A DNA stretch of 64,000 bases. It comes from Methanofollis formosanus (GTDB lineage: Archaea; Halobacteriota; Methanomicrobia; Methanomicrobiales; Methanofollaceae). Each line of letters opens with the position of its first letter. Position 1 is the first letter of the stretch. Shown here piece after piece: positions 54,261-62,745 of this stretch. Position numbers and translations under genes: made by a program. A model generated the notes under the pieces. It saw only the letters and a program-made list of their open reading frames with translations. It was not told where the DNA came from and ran no database searches. The stretch is from contig NZ_CP037968.1 of the NCBI RefSeq assembly GCF_019633745.1, forward strand, positions 1,060,789 to 1,124,788, given 5' to 3'.

Positions 54261-55058
54261 TCATCGGATCGTCAGAACCCGGCATATCCCCCGCACCCCG
54301 GCCATGAAGGGCGTCTCCTCTCCGAGGAGGGAGGTGACGGCCGGGCCGGCCCGGCACACCGCCTCGTCGTACGGCAGGTACGTGATCGTGGTAAAGAGAT
54401 GGCAGGGGCCGACGGCACGCCCCACCTCCTCCAGGTCGGTCTCACCGCAGACCCGGTTCACGACCAGGTGAATGTCTCCGATCCCGAGGGCGCGGGCGAA
54501 GACGGCCGCCCGGAGAGCGACGGAGAGAGCGCTCTGCGAAGGATCCGCCATCACAAGCGCCCTGGAAAACCCCTCCGCCACCGCCCGCCCGAGGTGCTCC
54601 ACCCCGGCAAGGGTGTCGAGGAGGACCACCCCCTGTGTCCGGCGGACGAACTCACCGATCATTCCTCCGGGACAGGTGCTCCCCGCCTCAAACAGGGTGA
54701 GACGCTCGCCGAGCCGTACTGCAGAGTGCTCCGGGGTATCCGGGAGGCCGGGTCGGAGGTGCAGGAGCGTACCGGTCCCGCCCGCATCCTCCTCCACTGC
54801 ACCTCCATGCAGGAGCGGCGGCACGATCCCGGCCCCGGGAGGATGCCCCAGGGACGCGGCAAGACGCCGCTCCGGATCGGCGTCCACGGCGAGCACCTCC
54901 AGGCCCTGCATGACAAAGAGATGGGCAAGGAGGGCGACAAGGGCGGTCCTGCCCGTGCCCACCCTGCCGGTGACGAGGAGCCTGAGCCCCTTCTCCTCTT
55001 CCCTGACCACGTTCCTCATGACATCGAACGCCCGCTGGATCCCGTCCTTCTCGATCAT
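54261..55058 (-). CDS. ParA/CooC-like protein with altered P-loop
   Basis: The 265-aa protein has the SIMIBI fold: LLVTGRVGTGRTALVALLAHLFVMQGLEVLAVDADPERRLAASLGHPPG, then VVLLDTLAGVEHLGRAVAEGFSRALVMADPS and IHLVVNRVCGETDLEEVG. It is closest in layout to CooC/MinD proteins used in CODH maturation. The Walker A reads GRVGTGRT instead of GKGGxGKT, with both lysines replaced by arginine, so ATP hydrolysis may be lost or changed. No CODH gene is nearby. ATG 55058 fits. 55059-55332 holds no gene. Confidence 0.75.
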   Translation of the reverse strand: MIEKDGIQRAFDVMRNVVREEEKGLRLLVTGRVGTGRTALVALLAHLFVMQGLEVLAVDADPERRLAASLGHPPGAGIVPPLLHGGAVEEDAGGTGTLLHLRPGLPDTPEHSAVRLGERLTLFEAGSTCPGGMIGEFVRRTQGVVLLDTLAGVEHLGRAVAEGFSRALVMADPSQSALSVALRAAVFARALGIGDIHLVVNRVCGETDLEEVGRAVGPCHLFTTITYLPYDEAVCRAGPAVTSLLGEETPFMAGVRGICRVLTIR

Positions 55059-55332
55059 GGTCCCGGCCCCGGATTCCGCTCATTCGTCTTCCCGGATCCG
55101 TCTCGACAAACATGGACGCTCCCCTCTTCAGACCGGGCAGACGCTGCCTTCATCAGGGAGAGACACAACCCTTCATCTTGTGAAACCGGGATCAGCCGGC
55201 AACAAAAATCTCCATTTTTATCCCCATCGTCCATTCCCCCTCTGTAACTCCGGGTATTCCATACCGCTCCTCGGCAATAACTCTTGGGGCCGGGATCGGG
55301 TCTCGGGAGAGGATTAAAAAAATGCTTCAGGG

Positions 55333-56514
55333 CTATAAAAAGGCCCTGATGACGCGAGCGAGCCTTTCCATCCCTTCTTTGATGCTCGCCTCGTCGGCAT
55401 TGGAGAAGTTCAGGCGGATAGTATTCTCCCCGCCGCCGTTTGCGTAGAAGGGGACACCCGGCAGGACGGCGACACCCTCCTTCACCCCGGCATAGAAGAC
55501 GTCCATCGAGGAGACGCCCTCGGGCAGCGTGACCAGCATGAACATCCCCCCCTGCGGGGTGGTGTGGGTGACGCCGGCGGGGAAGCGGTCGTCGAGAAGG
55601 TCGCACATCAGCCGGCAACGTTCGCCATAGATCGCAGAGACCCTCCTGACATGGGCGTCGAGGTCGGTCCGGGTGAGGTAGCGGTGGAGGATCATCTGGC
55701 AGAAGAAGTTCGAGTGGAGGTCGGCCGCCTGTTTGGCGACATTGAACTGCTTCAGGATGGGGGCAGGGGCGTAGATCCATCCGATCCGCATCCCCGGCGC
55801 GACGATCTTGGAGAATGAGCCTGAGATGAGCGCACCGTCGGGGAGATACTTCTTCACCGGAAGACGGGGTTGGCCGTCGAAGAAGAGTTCTCCGAAGGCG
55901 TCGTCCTCGTAGAAGACCGTCCCCGAATCTTCGAGGATCCCGGCGACGGCACGGCGCTTCTCCTGCGAGTACGTGAGGCCCGAGGGGTTCTGGGAGTTGG
56001 GGATCCCGTAGAAGAACTTGGGAGCCTTCTCCGTGACCATCGCCTCGAAGGCATCCAGATCAGGCCCGTCCTCTTCGAGAGGCACGGCATGGAACTCGGG
56101 CCCGTACATCGAGAAGGCCTCGATGGCCCCGAGGTATCCGGGCCGCTCCACCCCCACGACGTCGCCGGGGTCGAGGAAGATCTTGGCCACCAGGTCGAGG
56201 CACTGCTGGGAACCGTTGACGATCTGAATCTCCGAGGCGGTGGCCGGAAGGCCGAGGCGTTGCCGGTATCGTTCTGCGATGAACTCCCGCAGCGGCAGGT
56301 AACCGTCGGTCGTCGAATACTGGAGGGCGCACTGCCCCTCCTCGTCCAGCACCTCGCGGGTGACGCGGGCGATCCCGTCCACGTCGATGAGCGAACCGTC
56401 CGGGAGGCCACCGGCAAAGGAGATGACGCCGGGTTCTCCCGAGACCCTGAAGAGTTCTTCGATAAATGATTCAGGCGCCTTGTACATCCGGTCTGCAAAA
56501 CGATAGCTCATCAT
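55333..56514 (-). CDS. PLP-dependent aminotransferase (class I/II, 2-aminoadipate type)
   Basis: The 393-aa enzyme resembles archaeal aromatic/2-aminoadipate aminotransferases. ISFAGGLPDGSL and LQYSTTDGYLPLREFIAERY open the fold. PLP contacts include IVNGSQQCLDLVAKIFLDPGD, FYGIPNSQNPSG and the Schiff-base lysine in SGSFSKIVAPGMRIGW. VLPGVPFYANGGGENTIRLNFSNA lies at the end. Substrate cannot be fixed from sequence. Two ATG codons start it. It is monocistronic and divergent from the chagasin-like gene. Confidence 0.92.
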   Translation of the reverse strand: MMSYRFADRMYKAPESFIEELFRVSGEPGVISFAGGLPDGSLIDVDGIARVTREVLDEEGQCALQYSTTDGYLPLREFIAERYRQRLGLPATASEIQIVNGSQQCLDLVAKIFLDPGDVVGVERPGYLGAIEAFSMYGPEFHAVPLEEDGPDLDAFEAMVTEKAPKFFYGIPNSQNPSGLTYSQEKRRAVAGILEDSGTVFYEDDAFGELFFDGQPRLPVKKYLPDGALISGSFSKIVAPGMRIGWIYAPAPILKQFNVAKQAADLHSNFFCQMILHRYLTRTDLDAHVRRVSAIYGERCRLMCDLLDDRFPAGVTHTTPQGGMFMLVTLPEGVSSMDVFYAGVKEGVAVLPGVPFYANGGGENTIRLNFSNADEASIKEGMERLARVIRAFL

Positions 56515-56685
56515 GATCCTTATCTCCAGTCCATATTCTCCCCGGACACACCTGAACTCTCCATATTCTCAGGTCAGGGCGCCGTGGCAGGACGTATTTC
56601 ACAGATTCGAGGAGAGAGACCAAAAACATATCCCGCTATGGGAGTCGTCACAACGTTTATCCCTTCCGGAGGCCGATGCCGGTCG

Positions 56686-57051
56686 ATGAAGTATCCGGTC
56701 ATGACCGTCGCTCTCCTGATCCTTGCCCTCGCCCTCGGCGCCGCCGGGTGCATGGGGGCACCGGACATGGTCAGGGTCGGCGAAGAAGAGAACGGGAGCA
56801 CGGTCACGGTCGCCTCGGGCGGGCGGGTGGTCATCACCCTCCCGTACGACACCATCTCAGGGAACCAGTGGCGGACCGACCTCAGCGACGGCCTCGTCAT
56901 CACCGACGAACAGACCATGCCGGGGACACAGGAGTGGACGGTCGAGCCTCTCTCCTCCGGCACCTTCACCTTCAGGGCCTTCCTGGTCGGGGCATGGGAT
57001 CCCGAGACGAAGGCGGAAAAACAGTTCGTGCTGACCATCAGGGCGGTCTGA
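56686..57051 (+). CDS. Chagasin/I42-type protease inhibitor lipoprotein
   Basis: The 121-aa protein starts MKYPVMTVALLILALALGAAGC; the LGAAGC ending is a lipobox, so the product should be lipid-anchored outside the cell. The mature domain has LPYDTISGNQWRTDLSDGL, the inhibitor loop pattern of I42 cysteine-protease inhibitors, and GTFTFRAFLVGAWDPETKAEKQFVLTIRAV. The target protease is unknown. ATG 56686 is chosen for the signal peptide and the GGAGG near 56668; the frame is open 102 bp upstream. It is single. Confidence 0.8.
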   Translation: MKYPVMTVALLILALALGAAGCMGAPDMVRVGEEENGSTVTVASGGRVVITLPYDTISGNQWRTDLSDGLVITDEQTMPGTQEWTVEPLSSGTFTFRAFLVGAWDPETKAEKQFVLTIRAV

Positions 57052-57171
57052 GGAGGGCGCCGGAAGGTGAGAGACAGATCTTAGAAAAGAAGATGGGATC
57101 CGGATAGGCATGGTTGAAGGGAGACGACCTCAGGAAGAGTAATCGCCCCCGCCGACGCTGCCTCACCCCTC

Positions 57172-57879
57172 TCACAACAAATCCTTCCGTCTTCTTCTCG
57201 GCACGCACTCCTCGGTCCGCTCGATCAGCCCGTCCTTCAGGTAGATCACCCGGCAGAGATAATCGATATGCCAGTCCTCGTGGGTGACCATCACGATCGT
57301 CTGGCCGCGTTCCTCGTTGAGGCGCTCGAAGAGGTCGAGGATCGTCCTCGAGGTGGTGGTGTCGAGGTTGGCGCACGGTTCGTCGGCAAAGAGGATGGAG
57401 GGGTTGTTCACCAGGGCGCGGGCGATGGCCACCCGCTGCTGCTCGCCGCCCGAGAGTTCGCTCTGGAGGTGACCCCGCCGCTCCCACAGCCCCACTTCGG
57501 CCAGGATCTCCGCGCTCACCTTGACCGCCTCCTCCTTGTGCATCCCGGCGACGAGGGCCGGGAGAAAAACGTTCTCCTCCACGGTCAGTTCGGGCATGAG
57601 GGCATAGTCCTGGAAGACATAGCCCAGACGGTGCAGCCGGAACCTCGTCTTCTGCCGCTCAGAGAGGGCGAGGACATCGGTCCCGTCGATCGCGATGGTG
57701 CCGGCGGTCGGGCGGTCGAGGAGGCCGAGGGCATGGAGGAGGGTCGACTTGCCAGAGCCCGACGGCCCCATGATCCCGACGAACTCGCCGCTCCCGATGG
57801 TGAAGGAGACCCCGCGCAATGCATGGACCGCGACTTTCCCCATCATGTAGGTTCTGGCAAGGTCGGTGACGACGATCAT
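57172..57879 (-). CDS. ABC transporter ATPase, MacB/LolD type
   Basis: The 235-aa ATPase has Walker A GIMGPSGSGKST, Q-loop RLGYVFQDYALMPELTV, signature ELSGGEQQRVAIARAL and Walker B SILFADEPCANLDTTTS. An unusual but family-typical 'TVMVTHEDWHIDYLCRVIYLKDG'-like end follows. It lies 3 bp after the permease gene; with the CARDB-type surface protein before that, it completes a MacB-type operon. Such systems use ATP to drive a periplasm-facing mechanical step, not classical import. Confidence 0.93.
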   Translation of the reverse strand: MIVVTDLARTYMMGKVAVHALRGVSFTIGSGEFVGIMGPSGSGKSTLLHALGLLDRPTAGTIAIDGTDVLALSERQKTRFRLHRLGYVFQDYALMPELTVEENVFLPALVAGMHKEEAVKVSAEILAEVGLWERRGHLQSELSGGEQQRVAIARALVNNPSILFADEPCANLDTTTSRTILDLFERLNEERGQTIVMVTHEDWHIDYLCRVIYLKDGLIERTEECVPRRRRKDLL

Positions 57880-57882
57880 CTC

Positions 57883-59088
57883 CTACCCCCGGATCGCATC
57901 CAGGATCTCCTCCCTGGTGGTCAGCCATGCCGGGACATACCCGGCGACGAGCGAGACGGCAAAGAGCCCGAGGATACTCCGGGCGATGATCCAGGCACCG
58001 ACCACCGGCCGCACCTCGCCGCCCGGAAAGACCAGGGGGTTGGCGGTGAGGTACAGGAAGAGGGCGGCGGTGAGGGCACACCCGACCGCCGTACCCAGGA
58101 GAGCGATGAAGGCGACCTGGGCGACGTACGAGGTGATGATCACCTGCCGCTCGATCCCGATCGCCTTGAGGATCCCGATCTGCTTGCGCTTGTTGACGGT
58201 GTTGATGAAGATGATGATGAAGATGACGACGATGGCGATGATCAGGGAGACCAGGGTCGAGATGGCGTTGATGATGTCGAAACTCCCGATGGCGTCCTTC
58301 ACAAACCCCTGCGCCTTCTCCCTGAAGGTCTTGACCTCCTCCTGGACGCCGTAACTCAGGAGGGTGACCTTCATCTCGGCCTCGGTACCGGGCTCGGTCA
58401 GCCTGACCAGCACCTGGGAGGCCTGGTCCGAGAGGCCGTAGACCTCCTCGATCTCCTGCGTCGTGACATAGGCCTGGGCGTCCACCCCGACTGCCTGGGT
58501 CTCGATGATCCCCTTCACCCGCAGGTCCCTGGTCACCCCGTTCCCGAAGGTGACCGTGACCGTGTCGCCGACCTGCACCCCGCCCAGCGAGTCGATCTTG
58601 TCCTTGGTCTCGTCCTCGTTGCCTGCAAGGAGGGTGCCGAGGAGGACCTGGTCCTTGTCGCCGTCGGAGAGGAACTCACCGTCCACGACCCTGGAGGCGA
58701 TCTGCGTCACCTCCCGTTCTTCGCTCGGCCGAAACCCGACGACCGAGGTGGCGAGCGAGGTGCCCCTGTACGCGATGGTCGCCCCGACCAGGATCCGCGG
58801 CGAGGTGCCGGCGACGCCCGGCACCCGGTCGACCCGGTGCGTGAGGCAGGATACCTCGTCGATGTAGAGGTCGTCCTCCCGCGGCTCGATGACCAGATCG
58901 CCGTAGGTGTAGTCGACCGACTGGCGATCGAAGATATCGATGACCCCGAGAATGATGGAGGGGAGGAAGACCAGGTTGACAAAGACGAGGGCGATGATCG
59001 CCACGGTCAGGAAGAAGGTCCACCGGTTCCCGCGCTGCACCGCCCGCATCGCCAGGAAGAGCGAGACCGAGAGACTCATCGTCTTCAC
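57883..59088 (-). CDS. ABC transporter permease, MacB/FtsX type
   Basis: The 401-aa permease has an N-terminal membrane helix (FFLTVAIIALVFVNLVFLPSIILG) and a large external domain of ~220 residues (DYTYGDLVIEPREDDLYIDEV, then VEEVYGLSDQASQVLV). Three C-terminal membrane helices follow (INAISTLVSLIIAIVVIFIIIFINTVN, VAFIALLGTAVGCALTAAL and others), with the FtsX coupling motif RKQIGILKAIGIERQVI. It overlaps the surface protein gene by 4 bp upstream. Confidence 0.93.
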   Translation of the reverse strand: MKTMSLSVSLFLAMRAVQRGNRWTFFLTVAIIALVFVNLVFLPSIILGVIDIFDRQSVDYTYGDLVIEPREDDLYIDEVSCLTHRVDRVPGVAGTSPRILVGATIAYRGTSLATSVVGFRPSEEREVTQIASRVVDGEFLSDGDKDQVLLGTLLAGNEDETKDKIDSLGGVQVGDTVTVTFGNGVTRDLRVKGIIETQAVGVDAQAYVTTQEIEEVYGLSDQASQVLVRLTEPGTEAEMKVTLLSYGVQEEVKTFREKAQGFVKDAIGSFDIINAISTLVSLIIAIVVIFIIIFINTVNKRKQIGILKAIGIERQVIITSYVAQVAFIALLGTAVGCALTAALFLYLTANPLVFPGGEVRPVVGAWIIARSILGLFAVSLVAGYVPAWLTTREEILDAIRG

Positions 59089-60347
59089 TCCTCCTCACGC
59101 GTGCGCCGTCTCATCCAGAGAAAGACTCCGACCGCCGCCACGACGAGGACGACGACGGCGACGAAAAGTCCTGACCGGTCGGTGGCCTCGACGGTAAGAC
59201 TGAGGTTCTCTTCGGCGAGATGCTCTCCCCGGTCGTCCTGGTAGGTAATGGTCAACCGGTAGGGCCGGTCGCCGGCCTCGCCGGCCCTGAGAAGGAAGAC
59301 CGCCGGAGCGTCGTTGTCGGGCTCGATCGTCCCGACGAAGGCCTCTTTGTTCCCCTCATAGGGGAGATCGACCGTCGCCCGCACCGAGTTGGCGTCGTCG
59401 GTGCCGGTGTTCTCGATCCTGATGATGAGGGTGAAGGGGTCGCCGGCGGCAAGGCGGGGCGGGTCGGTGGAGAGGGAGGCGATCCCCATCTCGGCCCGCC
59501 CCTTCACCTGCACCCCGACGCTCTCGTTCATCTTCGTCTCCGTGGTGTCGGGGGCGCGGTAGGTGACGGCGAGCGGGACCTGCTGGATGCCGGTCGGGGT
59601 CTTCCGGTCGGTCGAGAAGGAGAGGTTGAGCCCGATTTTCTCGTCGGGTTCGAGCGACTCGAAGTAATAGTTTTCAGGAGTGAGGGAGACGAGAGAGTCG
59701 TTGGGCGAGACCCGGACCGAGAGGTCGCGGGCCCTGGCCCCGCCGACATTCGTGAGGACAAGACCGAGGGAGAAGGACTCCCCGGGAACCACCTCGTCGG
59801 GAACGGTCCTGGCCACCGTGATCGCCGGTCTCTTGATGACGGCATAGGCCGAGTTCACATTCACGGGAACCGGGAACTTCACGCTCCGCGCCCCCTGGAC
59901 CCGCACCCAGGCCTCGGGAAAATAGATCCCCTCCTCGGCCGGGGCCCTGACCAGGAAGGTGAGAGTGACCGACTGACCGGGACCGACCTCGCCGACCTGG
60001 CCGTAGGCCCCGTTCAACACCTGAAGCCCCTCGCCCTTGAGGGTGACGCTCTCGACATAGGCGTTGATGGCCGTGCTCGTCGTCTCGGTCCTGGTCTCGG
60101 TCCCCGGACCGGCCGAAGAGTCCGAACTGGTCCTGACCGCCTCTTTTGCGGTGTTGGTCAGGGTGACGGTGATCGTCCCCTCGTCGCCGGGCATCAGCAC
60201 CCGGGGAGTGAGCGTGGCATTCGTGACGATCACCGTCGGTTCGTCGGCGGCCGCATGGAAGACCAGGCAGAGGACGGCAAGTATGATCAGCAGCGGTATG
60301 CGGTGATCCGTGGAACTCCCCCCACACCGGGATCGGGAGGACGACAT
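59085..60347 (-). CDS. Secreted CARDB/COG1361-type surface protein with C-terminal anchor
   Basis: The 420-aa protein starts with a signal peptide (IPLLIILAVLCLVFHAAA). Three or four Ig-like repeats follow, each with 'LTPRVLMPGDEGTITVTLTN', 'VVPGESFSLGLVLTNVGGARARDLSVRV' or 'LAAGDPFTLIIRIENTGTDDANSVRATVDLP' cores. A C-terminal helix (LFVAVVVLVVAAVGVFLWM) and basic tail RRRTREEE anchor it. It is the external partner of the MacB-type transporter. The gene starts 14 bp after a family 1 element end, so its promoter lies in or across that element. Confidence 0.85.
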   Translation of the reverse strand: MSSSRSRCGGSSTDHRIPLLIILAVLCLVFHAAADEPTVIVTNATLTPRVLMPGDEGTITVTLTNTAKEAVRTSSDSSAGPGTETRTETTSTAINAYVESVTLKGEGLQVLNGAYGQVGEVGPGQSVTLTFLVRAPAEEGIYFPEAWVRVQGARSVKFPVPVNVNSAYAVIKRPAITVARTVPDEVVPGESFSLGLVLTNVGGARARDLSVRVSPNDSLVSLTPENYYFESLEPDEKIGLNLSFSTDRKTPTGIQQVPLAVTYRAPDTTETKMNESVGVQVKGRAEMGIASLSTDPPRLAAGDPFTLIIRIENTGTDDANSVRATVDLPYEGNKEAFVGTIEPDNDAPAVFLLRAGEAGDRPYRLTITYQDDRGEHLAEENLSLTVEATDRSGLFVAVVVLVVAAVGVFLWMRRRTREEE

Positions 60348-60361
60348 ATTATGGTTTTGTT

Positions 60362-60645
60362 GGTTCTGTAGAATCGGGCATGAACCCCGGGTTCAAGCAT
60401 ACGGGATGAAAATTGCTTTGATCAGCGTTTCGAGATTTTGAGGGATCCCTTTTCTCATGACCGGGAGAGATCATTCTTTCGCCGCCCCTCGGCTATCTTC
60501 GTCGTGGGGGGTCCGGGGGGTGCAAACCCCCCGGCAGGAGAGAGCAAGGAACCATTCTTTATGCTTTCTGTGGGCGGCACCTCTGATCGGTCTGCCTTCC
60601 TTCGTCACTCACGTCGGGGGCACTGCCCCCTGATCTCACGCCGAC
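60362..60645 (+). mobile_element. Partial family 1 element upstream of the ABC operon
   Basis: The left end GGTTCTGTAGAATCGGGC with subterminal motif (GCATACGGGATGAAAAT) is intact at 60362-60410. The GC-rich hairpin module follows (60486-60540), then a GGAACCATTCTTT block shared with family 2 at 23731. No right end is visible. The gap to the PAP2 gene has no other feature. Confidence 0.65.
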
Positions 60646-60742
60646 CTTGATCTTCGCACTCTTCGATCTCGCCTCTTCCCCTGTCCTTGCCGTGGGGAAG
60701 AGAGGACAACCCATATCACATCTCACCGCGAAACCCGGAACG

Positions 60743-61753
60743 ATGATTGGCGCTCCGCCTGACGGAACCGGGATCGTCCTCGACACCCAGGCATATCTCG
60801 GATGGGCCGGACCGTTCTGGACAGCGGTCTCCTTCACCGGGGCGGCGGCGTTCTTTCTCCTCCTTCTCCCCCTCATCTACTGGTGTGTCAGCCCTCGCCT
60901 GGGGCTGCGGCTCGGTCTCCTGCTTGCGATCTCGGTGGGGATCAACACGAGCGCGAAACTCCTCCTCGCCACCCCGCGTCCGTACTGGGTGAGCACCGCG
61001 GTGCACCCCCTTGCTGCCCATCCTTCCTTCTCGATGCCCTCCGGGCATGCCCAGAACGCCGTCCCCTTCTGGGGGCTCCTCGCTGCCTGGACCGGGTGGA
61101 AGCGGTGGGCGGTGGCCGGGGCGACGGCGCTCGTCCTCCTCACCGGGCTCTCAAGGATCGTCCTCGGCGTCCATTATCCCGGAGATGTCCTGGCCGGCTG
61201 GGCGGTAGGGGCCGTGCTCCTCGTCGGGTTCCTCATGCTGGAGAGGCCGGTCTCGGCATGGACGACGGGCGCCCCCTGGCCCGCGAAGATCGCGGCCCTC
61301 CTCATCGGGGCGGCCGCCCTGGTGGTCCCTGCGGCGGTGGCCGTCCTCTGCCTCCGGGAACCCCTCCCGGCGGCGTGGATCGATACGGCGACGGCGACCT
61401 CGGGTCTTCCGGCGGCGCTCGCCATCGATCCCTACTCGATGACCCCGGCCCTCTTTGCCGCCGGCACGCTCTTCGGGATCGGGAGCGGAGCGATCTGGAC
61501 CGGGACCGACTTTGGGGTGGGCGGGAGGCTCAGGGTGCGGGCCGCCCGCTATCTCCTCGGGATGGCCCTTGCCGCCCTCATCTGGGCGGCCCTCACCCTC
61601 CCCCTCCCCTTCGGATGGGTGGGCGGTGTGTCGGCCTGGCTCCTCGACCTCCTGCGCCCGGCGGCCCTCGGGTTCTGGATGGCCGGAGGTGCCCCGCGGC
61701 TCTTTGCCGGGTTCGGGCTCCTCGGCACGGAAGAGGACAGGGGGCGGAGATGA
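60743..61753 (+). CDS. PAP2 superfamily membrane phosphatase
   Basis: The 336-aa protein has the three PAP2 motifs: KLLLATPRPYW, SFSMPSGHAQNAVPFWG and SRIVLGVHYPGDVLAGW, carried on about nine membrane segments. Family members dephosphorylate lipid phosphates or isoprenoid pyrophosphates such as dolichyl-PP; the substrate here is unknown. ATG 60743 gives MIGAPPDGTGIVLDTQAYLGW, matching other archaeal members; the frame is open to TTG 60647 over the element edge. The C-terminal third is longer than in minimal PAP2 proteins. It is monocistronic. Confidence 0.88.
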   Translation: MIGAPPDGTGIVLDTQAYLGWAGPFWTAVSFTGAAAFFLLLLPLIYWCVSPRLGLRLGLLLAISVGINTSAKLLLATPRPYWVSTAVHPLAAHPSFSMPSGHAQNAVPFWGLLAAWTGWKRWAVAGATALVLLTGLSRIVLGVHYPGDVLAGWAVGAVLLVGFLMLERPVSAWTTGAPWPAKIAALLIGAAALVVPAAVAVLCLREPLPAAWIDTATATSGLPAALAIDPYSMTPALFAAGTLFGIGSGAIWTGTDFGVGGRLRVRAARYLLGMALAALIWAALTLPLPFGWVGGVSAWLLDLLRPAALGFWMAGGAPRLFAGFGLLGTEEDRGRR

Positions 61754-61983
61754 GGAGAACAAAATACTATCCAGAATCTTCCCCTGACGGTGCCATGTCC
61801 TCTCTTCTCTTCCCGGACCTCACGGAAAAAGAAACTCCAGGACACTCTCCGGGAATTATCTCACAAGAAGCGTTCAGATCTATCGGATCTCTCCTCCGCA
61901 CCGGATGAGAACTTAAATTTCACCAGGCACAATAGATCCAGATATATAGAAATTATTTAATTTTGTAGCGCCATCCCAGGGGT

Positions 61984-62745
61984 ATGTTCAGGATCCATGG
62001 GGTCGGCCCGACGACCCCTCTCACTCAGCGCGGCACCCGCCTCATCTGCTGGTGGATGCTCATTTTTCTTGCCCTCGTCCCGGCAGGAGCGGTCGGGCTG
62101 CAGGTCGGCGTGGAGGGGGATCTGCCCGGCGAAGTCGCCGAAGGGGAAGAAGTAAACTTCACGCTCACCCTCGCCGGCCTCCCGCCTGCGGCCGACGACC
62201 TGGTCCTCGAGACCGATCTCGTCCCTGAGGACGGCACGCCGCTCTTCTCGGTTGAAGGAACAGAGACCGTCTCCAACAGCACCCCCTTCATCGTCCCCCT
62301 CCCCGCGGGGAACGGGCCGCTGAAGATCGCCGTCACCGGCCAGGCCCCCAGGGCCGCGGATGTGCGGCAGTGCGGGGCGGTCACCCTCACCACCTATGAC
62401 CCCAGGCTGAGCGGCTATGCCTACTACCGGGTAAGGTTCACCGACGACGAAGGCAACCGCCTGGCCGAGAGCGACACACGAGTCTTTGCTCTGAAGGTCG
62501 AGGCCATCGAGGAGTTCAACGAGAAACTGGGAGGGATCTCGGACCCCTTCATGGACGCCTACCTCCAAGACCTCTTCGACAAAGGGCTTGTCGGGGAGGC
62601 GAACGCCCTTGCCGATCACGAACTCGCGAAAGAATCGACGGTCCCGACCCTCTGGGCGGTCGCGGGCATCGTCCTCGCCGCAGTCCTGGCCCTGGTCATC
62701 GGGATCAGGATCGGCGGACGAGAATATGAGGTGAGCGAAGAATGA
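61984..62745 (+). CDS. Signal-peptide membrane protein coupled to the tubulin-like gene
   Basis: The 253-aa protein has a signal/anchor (LICWWMLIFLALVPAGAVG) and an external beta-rich domain with VGVEGDLPGEVAEGEEVNFTLTLAGLP and GPLKIAVTGQAPRAADV. A helical segment VEAIEEFNEKLGGISDPFMDAYLQDLFDKGLVGEANALADHELAKE follows, then one C-terminal membrane helix (LWAVAGIVLAAVLALVIGIRIGG). No known family is recognised. ATG 61984 is the best start, though the N terminus is long before the hydrophobic part. The stop overlaps the next start (ATGA), so the two proteins are made together. Confidence 0.7.
   Translation: MFRIHGVGPTTPLTQRGTRLICWWMLIFLALVPAGAVGLQVGVEGDLPGEVAEGEEVNFTLTLAGLPPAADDLVLETDLVPEDGTPLFSVEGTETVSNSTPFIVPLPAGNGPLKIAVTGQAPRAADVRQCGAVTLTTYDPRLSGYAYYRVRFTDDEGNRLAESDTRVFALKVEAIEEFNEKLGGISDPFMDAYLQDLFDKGLVGEANALADHELAKESTVPTLWAVAGIVLAAVLALVIGIRIGGREYEVSEE

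Noticed and set aside
54261-55058. Second MinD partner for the tubulin-like or roadblock systems
   Set aside because: It stands alone more than 7 kb away with an altered P-loop; no sequence evidence links it to those genes.
57268-59244. 658-codon open frame opposite the ABC transporter genes
   Set aside because: It crosses three conserved genes and is composed of charged, repetitive residues typical of antisense GC-rich reading.
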